From Puniceicoccales bacterium (GTDB taxonomy: Bacteria > Verrucomicrobiota > Verrucomicrobiia > Opitutales > JAIRLM01), in NCBI GenBank assembly GCA_031287845.1, contig JAITSI010000092.1:1-20185 (forward strand): 20,185 nucleotides of DNA, read 5' to 3'. Positions 17,001 to 20,185 of this stretch are shown here, piece after piece. The notes under the pieces were generated by a model. It had not been told where the DNA came from. It was given only the letters and a program-made list of their open reading frames with translations, and ran no database searches. How positions within the stretch are numbered: the first letter of the stretch is position 1; each line of letters opens with the position of its first letter. The position numbers and the translations under genes are program-made.

Positions 17001-17142
17001 CCTGGATGACCGGATAGTCCACGCTGGGCAGGTCGCTGACCGGCAGGCCCACGTAGGCGATGAGGCCGAAAACGACGACGGTGACGGCCAAAAGCGTGGT
17101 CATCACCGGGCGGCGAATGAACGGTTCGGAGATGCTATCCAT
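14011..17142 (-). CDS. RND multidrug efflux pump, inner-membrane transporter (AcrB/MdtB-type)
   Basis: At 1043 residues this matches the usual length of proton-driven RND exporters of the HAE-1/MdtBC kind, which move hydrophobic and amphiphilic compounds from periplasm and inner membrane outward. It begins with the typical short cytoplasmic FIRRPVMTTLLAV and first membrane helix. The proton-relay residues are present: Asp407-Asp408 in FLVDDAIVF (the same numbers as in AcrB) and Lys930 in VEKNGILVVDFA. The large periplasmic loops (for example NVIAGVSKTDVYG) and a second set of helices fit the twelve-helix layout. The start is ATG, 9 bases after the adaptor stop, preceded by a good AGGGGGC ribosome site. 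It is the last gene of a three-gene operon and looks intact. Substrate cannot be inferred. Confidence 0.95.
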   Translation of the reverse strand: MDSISEPFIRRPVMTTLLAVTVVVFGLIAYVGLPVSDLPSVDYPVIQVMAGFPGMDPESMAANVATPLEKEFLKIQGLELATSQNWTGQTRITLQFALERDGEAAAMDVQAAIQRALGSLPSDLPAPPTYEKSDPNSHPIFYMALDSATLSRGQLYDYASNHIAQRFNVIAGVSKTDVYGIRRAVRIEVDPELLTARGLTLADVAQRIRGATTTAGGGVLRGEDRAWVVCPDGQLSQAEDYASLILGHWDGLPIYLRDVASCSDGLEAPHFHNSFWMRDRGELSNVVMLAVSRAAGANTVAVARRLQALVPEIRSQIPDSVFLTPIYDRSDGIVASIRDVEETVLIAFALVALVIFLFLGRVRDTVIPLVALPLSLLILFIAMHFLGFSLDNLSLMAMTLSVGFLVDDAIVFLENMVRRMQRLGESPEQASIGGASEISSTIVSMTLSLACIFIPLLFLGGQIGRVFHEFALVIIIATVASGVVSLTVTPLMCATMLKGRGQDRHGRVEAIALRLEERFLRFYGRILDFFLGRRWISALVWVLCLAGTVLVFSRLPKSFLPIGDSGALQGMFIAQEGTSPRHMRLYQSQIDAIVRRHPAVQTAATLSGFPWFPSNQGLVMAFLKPRAGRDGIAAVNRQLMGELCRIPGAMVVLRPAPALHIQTGAMGSGQGKYSYTLSGIEPQQVYAAAQRLLQALRAYPALSSVSSDLYLRNPEVRLAVDRDQASLRGVGVAQLISQVQSAYAENYIYRIKTPTQQYQVILSVAEPFREGMENLGQLRFSNQDGALVDPATVLQLRKAVGPLTVNHSNNFPSATIFFDIQPDVSLGKVVDHLQQLARETLPAGVQGAFQGEAKTFAATFHSLKILIFAAIFITYVILGILYESYAHPLTVLAALPVAALGGLAMLLLFHEELSLYAYIGLFMLLGLVEKNGILVVDFALQRQREKDSPRDAVHAASLQRLRPILMTTLSTVVGVLPIALGWGADGASRRPLGLVVVGGMLFAQVVTLFLTPAIYLYAEELQRRFLDRIPFLRRGQFSEKRLS

Positions 17143-17151
17143 GGCCGCCCC

Positions 17152-18267
17152 CTATTCCTTTGCCGGGGCTCCGCCGGCCAACGCCACCCGCGTCCCCGGT
17201 GCCAGCAGAAACTGACCCTCCGTCACCACCCGGTCGCCGGGGCGAAGCCCCTGCAGGATGGCCACGTCCCGGCCATGGCCCTGGCCCACAACGACCGGCC
17301 GCACCTCGGCACGGCCATCGGGCGAAACCACGAAAACATAGCATCCCCGGTCCCCCGTGCCCACGGCCGTCTCCGGGATCGGAATGGCCCCGTCCAGCTG
17401 GGTCAGCACGACCCGCACCCGCACCGCAGCGCCGGGCCAGAACAGCCCATCGCCGTTGGCCATGGTGGCGCGCAGGTGGACGGCACCGGACCGCCGGTCC
17501 ACGCAGTTATCCACCACGTCGAGCCGCGCCGGCGCCAGCAGGGACGCGTCGCCCATGGCCGTCACCGTGCAGTCCAATCCACCGCCCTCGCGAAAATGCC
17601 GCTGCAGCTGGGGAAGCACGTTCTCGGAGACGGAAAAATCCACAAAAATGGGATCCAACCTGCGGATGTTGACCAGGGGCTGCCCGCCGGCACCGGCGCT
17701 CACCACGGCGCCCAGGTCGGTCTGGCTGTAGCCGGCCTGGCCGGAGATGGGGGCGCGGATGGAGCAGAAATCCAGCTGGATCTCCGCCTGCTGCAGGGCT
17801 CCCCGGGCCGATTCCACGCGGGCGATGTCCTGCTCCACGTCCGCCTGGAGCGCGTCATAGTCCTGCTGGGAGATGTGGCCGCAGGGAACAAGCGGCTGGG
17901 AACGCTCCAGCCGCAGCCGGTCGACGGTGAGCCGCGCCTCCGCATCGCGCAGCTGGCCGCGGGCCTGCATCAGCTGGGCCTCGTAGGGGCGGGGGTCAAT
18001 GGAAAATAGCAGCTGGCCCTTGCAAACCGGAGCACCGGACTGGACGTGCTCGGCCACGATCTGTCCCCCCACCTGGGGCAGGATGTCCACGGAGCCGGAG
18101 GCGGAGCAAATCCCAACGGCGTCCACGTAGATGGGAATCCGGCGGCTTTCGGCCAGCAGAATTTGCACAGGCACGACGCGCTCCGGCGCAGGCGGCTCCA
18201 CCCTTCGGCACCCGCCGGCGGCCAGCCCCAGCAGGGCGGCGCAGACACAGGGGAAAAATCGTTCCAT
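17152..18267 (-). CDS. Periplasmic adaptor (membrane fusion protein) of the RND pump, probable lipoprotein
   Basis: The 371-residue protein is an MdtA/AcrA-type adaptor that links the inner-membrane pump to the outer-membrane channel. The N-terminal signal (MERFFPCVCAALLGLAAGGC) ends in a lipobox-like AGGC with Cys20, so lipid anchoring is likely. A biotinyl-lipoyl half motif lies around 55-90 (GGQIVAEHVQSGAPVCKGQL), an alpha-helical hairpin around 95-165, and the returning lipoyl half is marked by CSIRAPISGQAG. Beta-barrel and membrane-proximal domains follow, with GDRVVTEG near the C-terminus. It starts 15 bases after the outer-membrane factor stop, with TTGGACG as the ribosome site, and ends 9 bases before the pump gene. 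Confidence 0.93.
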   Translation of the reverse strand: MERFFPCVCAALLGLAAGGCRRVEPPAPERVVPVQILLAESRRIPIYVDAVGICSASGSVDILPQVGGQIVAEHVQSGAPVCKGQLLFSIDPRPYEAQLMQARGQLRDAEARLTVDRLRLERSQPLVPCGHISQQDYDALQADVEQDIARVESARGALQQAEIQLDFCSIRAPISGQAGYSQTDLGAVVSAGAGGQPLVNIRRLDPIFVDFSVSENVLPQLQRHFREGGGLDCTVTAMGDASLLAPARLDVVDNCVDRRSGAVHLRATMANGDGLFWPGAAVRVRVVLTQLDGAIPIPETAVGTGDRGCYVFVVSPDGRAEVRPVVVGQGHGRDVAILQGLRPGDRVVTEGQFLLAPGTRVALAGGAPAKE

Positions 18268-18282
18268 GATCGTCCAATGAAA

Positions 18283-19683
18283 TTAGTGGCCCACGCAGTG
18301 CAGGTCCCCGCCCGCATGGGCGAGCGCAGCCAGGGAAAGGGAAAAACGGCACTCCGCGGCAACCAGACCCTCCCGGGCCCCGGCAAAGCGATTCTGCACG
18401 GCGAGCAGCTCGTGGAAGGAGCACAGCCCGGCCCGGTAGGCAATTTCGCAGGCGTGGAAGGCCTCGTCCGCGGCGGCCAGCAGGCCCCGGGCCGATTCCA
18501 GCTGGCGCAGCGCAGCCCGGTGGTCCTGGTAGGCGGACCAAATTTCCCCCACCGCCCGCAGCTCCGCTCCGCGCAGGCTTTCCAGGGCCATCGCCGCCTC
18601 CTCGCGCCGCTCCATGCGCCGGGCCGTGCGCTCAAAGCCGGTAAACAGGTCCCAGCTCAGGCCAAGGCTCGCAACGGCATCCCGCTCCGTGCCACCGCCG
18701 CCGGTGCGCAGCCGATCGGCGGACACGCTGGCAACGAGCCGCGGCAGCGACGCCCCCCGCGCAGCCCGCTCGCCGGCCCGGACAGCATCCAGCTGGGCCT
18801 GCAAGGACAGCAAATCCGGACGGCAGCGCAGGGCGCGGGCCACAATGGCCTCCACGTCCTCCTCCACGGCGGCGCCTTCCGGCAGCTGGCTGCGGCGAAT
18901 GCGGAACTGCGAGGAAACGCGCACGCCAACCACCTCGGCCAGGGCAGCCCGCCGCTGCTCCACCAGGGCACGGGACTCCTCCCAGCCGTGGCGCGCCTGC
19001 AGCATCGCCGCCCGCGCCTGGAGGTAGTTCTGGCGATTTTCCAGGCCCGCCTGGAAGCGGCTCTCCGCCAGGGCCAACAGCTCCTCCGCCTCCCGCAGGG
19101 CGGCGGCCCGCGCCTCCACCGTCGCCTCGGCGGCGTTGAGGGAAAAGTAGGCGCTCTGCACCCGGAAGAGCAGGGTCTGCAGGGAACGGCCATGGATGAG
19201 GTTGGCCGCCTGAAGGTTGCAGCGGGCAGCCCGGGCGCTGGCAAGGTCCGAGCCAAAGGAAAAAAGCCGCCAGGTGAGGGAAAGGGACGGGACGGCTCCC
19301 ACCGTGCTCCGGCCATGGGAACCATTCCCCTCCTGCCATTCCCGGGCAACGGCACCGCCGGCGACAATTTGGGGAAACAGGGGCGAAAGGGCTGTCCCAC
19401 TGCGGGCGGCCGCCGCCCGCGCCCCATGCCACAGGCGGCGGGTCTCGGGGCTATTTTCAAAGGCCATGTCCACAAGCAGCGCCAGGTCCAGGTCCACCTG
19501 GCCAACGAGCGAGGCCGAGCCGGAGGCGCATGGCAGGTCCACCGCGGCAAGGCAGGAACCATCCCAGGGAACCTGCGGACCCGGCGACGCCCCGACCGGC
19601 CCGGAACGGCCAATGGAACCGCAGGGACCGATGGAGCCGCAGCCAGCCAGGGCAGCAAATATCACGAAATACACCGGCCGCAT
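18283..19683 (-). CDS. Outer-membrane efflux factor (TolC/OprM/NodT family), lipoprotein
   Basis: From the ATG at 19683 this is a 466-residue protein with a lipoprotein signal, LAGC, giving Cys15. Two outer-membrane-efflux repeats follow, with heptad-rich helices (for example SRFQAGLENRQNYLQARAA and, in the second half, YRAGLCSFHELLAVQNRFA), the usual pattern of TolC-like trimeric channels. A short GSIGPCGSIGR repeat lies just after the lipobox. An in-frame TTG at 19698 (471 residues) has an AGGTGAAAG site very close upstream and is an alternative start; both give a plausible signal peptide. It is first in the operon outer-membrane factor, adaptor, pump. Confidence 0.9.
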   Translation of the reverse strand: MRPVYFVIFAALAGCGSIGPCGSIGRSGPVGASPGPQVPWDGSCLAAVDLPCASGSASLVGQVDLDLALLVDMAFENSPETRRLWHGARAAAARSGTALSPLFPQIVAGGAVAREWQEGNGSHGRSTVGAVPSLSLTWRLFSFGSDLASARAARCNLQAANLIHGRSLQTLLFRVQSAYFSLNAAEATVEARAAALREAEELLALAESRFQAGLENRQNYLQARAAMLQARHGWEESRALVEQRRAALAEVVGVRVSSQFRIRRSQLPEGAAVEEDVEAIVARALRCRPDLLSLQAQLDAVRAGERAARGASLPRLVASVSADRLRTGGGGTERDAVASLGLSWDLFTGFERTARRMERREEAAMALESLRGAELRAVGEIWSAYQDHRAALRQLESARGLLAAADEAFHACEIAYRAGLCSFHELLAVQNRFAGAREGLVAAECRFSLSLAALAHAGGDLHCVGH

Positions 19684-19737
19684 GGCAATGGCACCCAACT
19701 TTCACCTAGCTAGAACCGGCACCGGAGAAAAGGCAAG

Positions 19738-19815
19738 GCCAATGGAAAATAAATTTTTATGCGCTGGGAGAAAAGATCTTAGAAGGAAAAATTCGCAAAA
19801 TTTTTTTCCGCACCG
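19738..19815 (-). promoter_or_regulatory. AT-rich promoter-like region of the efflux operon
   Basis: In otherwise GC-rich DNA, this stretch carries several A/T runs (for example AATAAATTTTTATGCG on the plus strand). It lies 55-130 bases ahead of the first efflux gene, where a promoter is expected. A CATAAA -10-like hexamer can be picked out on the minus strand, but I see no good -35 at 17 bases. No regulator gene or clear operator is adjacent. Confidence 0.3.
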
Positions 19816-19926
19816 GCCGTCGCCGCCAGCCTCCAGGGGAATGGGACCCATAAATCCAGGGCTCTCCGGGCCGTCACCGGTCGGAACAGGTCGGCGGAAT
19901 CCGACCCCAGGTCAGGACCCGTAAAC

Positions 19927-20185
19927 CCACACTCCACCTCCATCTGGAAAGATGACCGATATGGACCTGTTGTGCAGGAGCTTGACTTCTTGAGGGAAGG
20001 GGCGTTCACGGGCGCTGCCCGGCGAAGCGGGCAGTGCCGCGGGCCGGCCCTGATGGCAAAAGAGCCACGCGGGGCGACCTGCGCGCTGCCCATGGCATCT
20101 GCCATGGCAGAAGCATCGCCCAGCACCTCATTCTATCATCTCCTGGGGTTGGGCCGGCCCGCCAGCCTTGGATGGAACCGTCCCT
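19927..20185 (+). repeat. Dispersed intergenic repeat, copy 3 (right edge)
   Basis: It matches copy 1 in reverse, including the outer CCACACTCCACCTCC part that copy 2 lacks. It shares the TGCCCG-CGGGCA hairpin, the CTATCATCTCCTGGGGTTGG block and GGATGGAACCGTCC. It differs by an inserted perfect palindrome at 20090-20107. It continues past the end of the window and is a direct repeat of copy 2, so the two flank the efflux operon. Confidence 0.85.
20090..20107. repeat. Perfect 18-bp inverted repeat inside copy 3
   Basis: CCATGGCA-TC-TGCCATGG is an 8-2-8 perfect palindrome. The other two repeat copies have only GCGATAGCAG or GCGACAGCAG-like sequence here, so this is a copy-specific insertion or expansion. 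Confidence 0.8.

Noticed and set aside
15094..18009. A very long open frame on the plus strand opposite the efflux pump and adaptor genes
   Set aside because: It is the antisense shadow of two well-identified genes in GC-rich DNA; its translation is low-complexity and matches no family.

Overview
The window is GC-rich chromosomal DNA from a Gram-negative bacterium. All eight protein genes I can support lie on the minus strand. They form two blocks separated and bounded by mosaic, palindrome-rich repeat DNA. The Gram-negative call rests on a complete tripartite RND efflux operon. A host-associated lifestyle, possibly in the PVC (Verrucomicrobiota/Chlamydiota) group, is only an inference. It is drawn from three large proteins with OTU-protease-like modules, one of which has an Inc-like bilobed membrane hairpin. 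No rRNA, tRNA or taxonomic marker is present to settle the lineage.

Layout in + coordinates: 1-447 is repeat DNA downstream of folC. 448-1704 is a FolC-family ligase, and 1704-4340 is a class I ribonucleotide reductase large-subunit homologue coupled to folC through a TGATG overlap. 4409-8917, 8971-11070 and 11332-13494 are three related large proteins that together carry five copies of an unusual Cys...His module. 13495-14010 is repeat DNA. 14011-17142 (RND pump), 17152-18267 (periplasmic adaptor) and 18283-19683 (outer-membrane factor) form one efflux operon. 19684-20185 is its upstream region plus a third repeat copy.

The most unusual parts are in the 1.7-13.5 kb block. First, the NrdA homologue keeps its overall fold signatures but lacks two of the three active-site cysteines, both C-terminal radical-transfer tyrosines and the C-terminal CxxxxC-type tail. 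It looks like a catalytically dead paralogue, and no nrdB lies beside it. Second, the three paralogous proteins share a roughly 350-residue module with an OTU-like Cys box (NNCFF-type) and an OTU-like His box (H[YF]xx[LV]L), 265-282 residues apart in all five copies. Two of them have Q/N/S/F-rich prion-like N-termini built of octapeptide repeats, and the third has a two-helix membrane hairpin and a 20-serine run. They look like a duplicating family of secreted effector-type proteins, whose activity is unproven. The FolC neighbour also departs from its family at a core motif (DATLN in place of DG[AS]HN).

The repeat DNA at 1-447, 13561-13985 and 19927-20185 is one mosaic family: inverted at the left end and direct at the other two sites. 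It therefore brackets both gene blocks and offers sites for inversion of the left block or deletion of the efflux operon.
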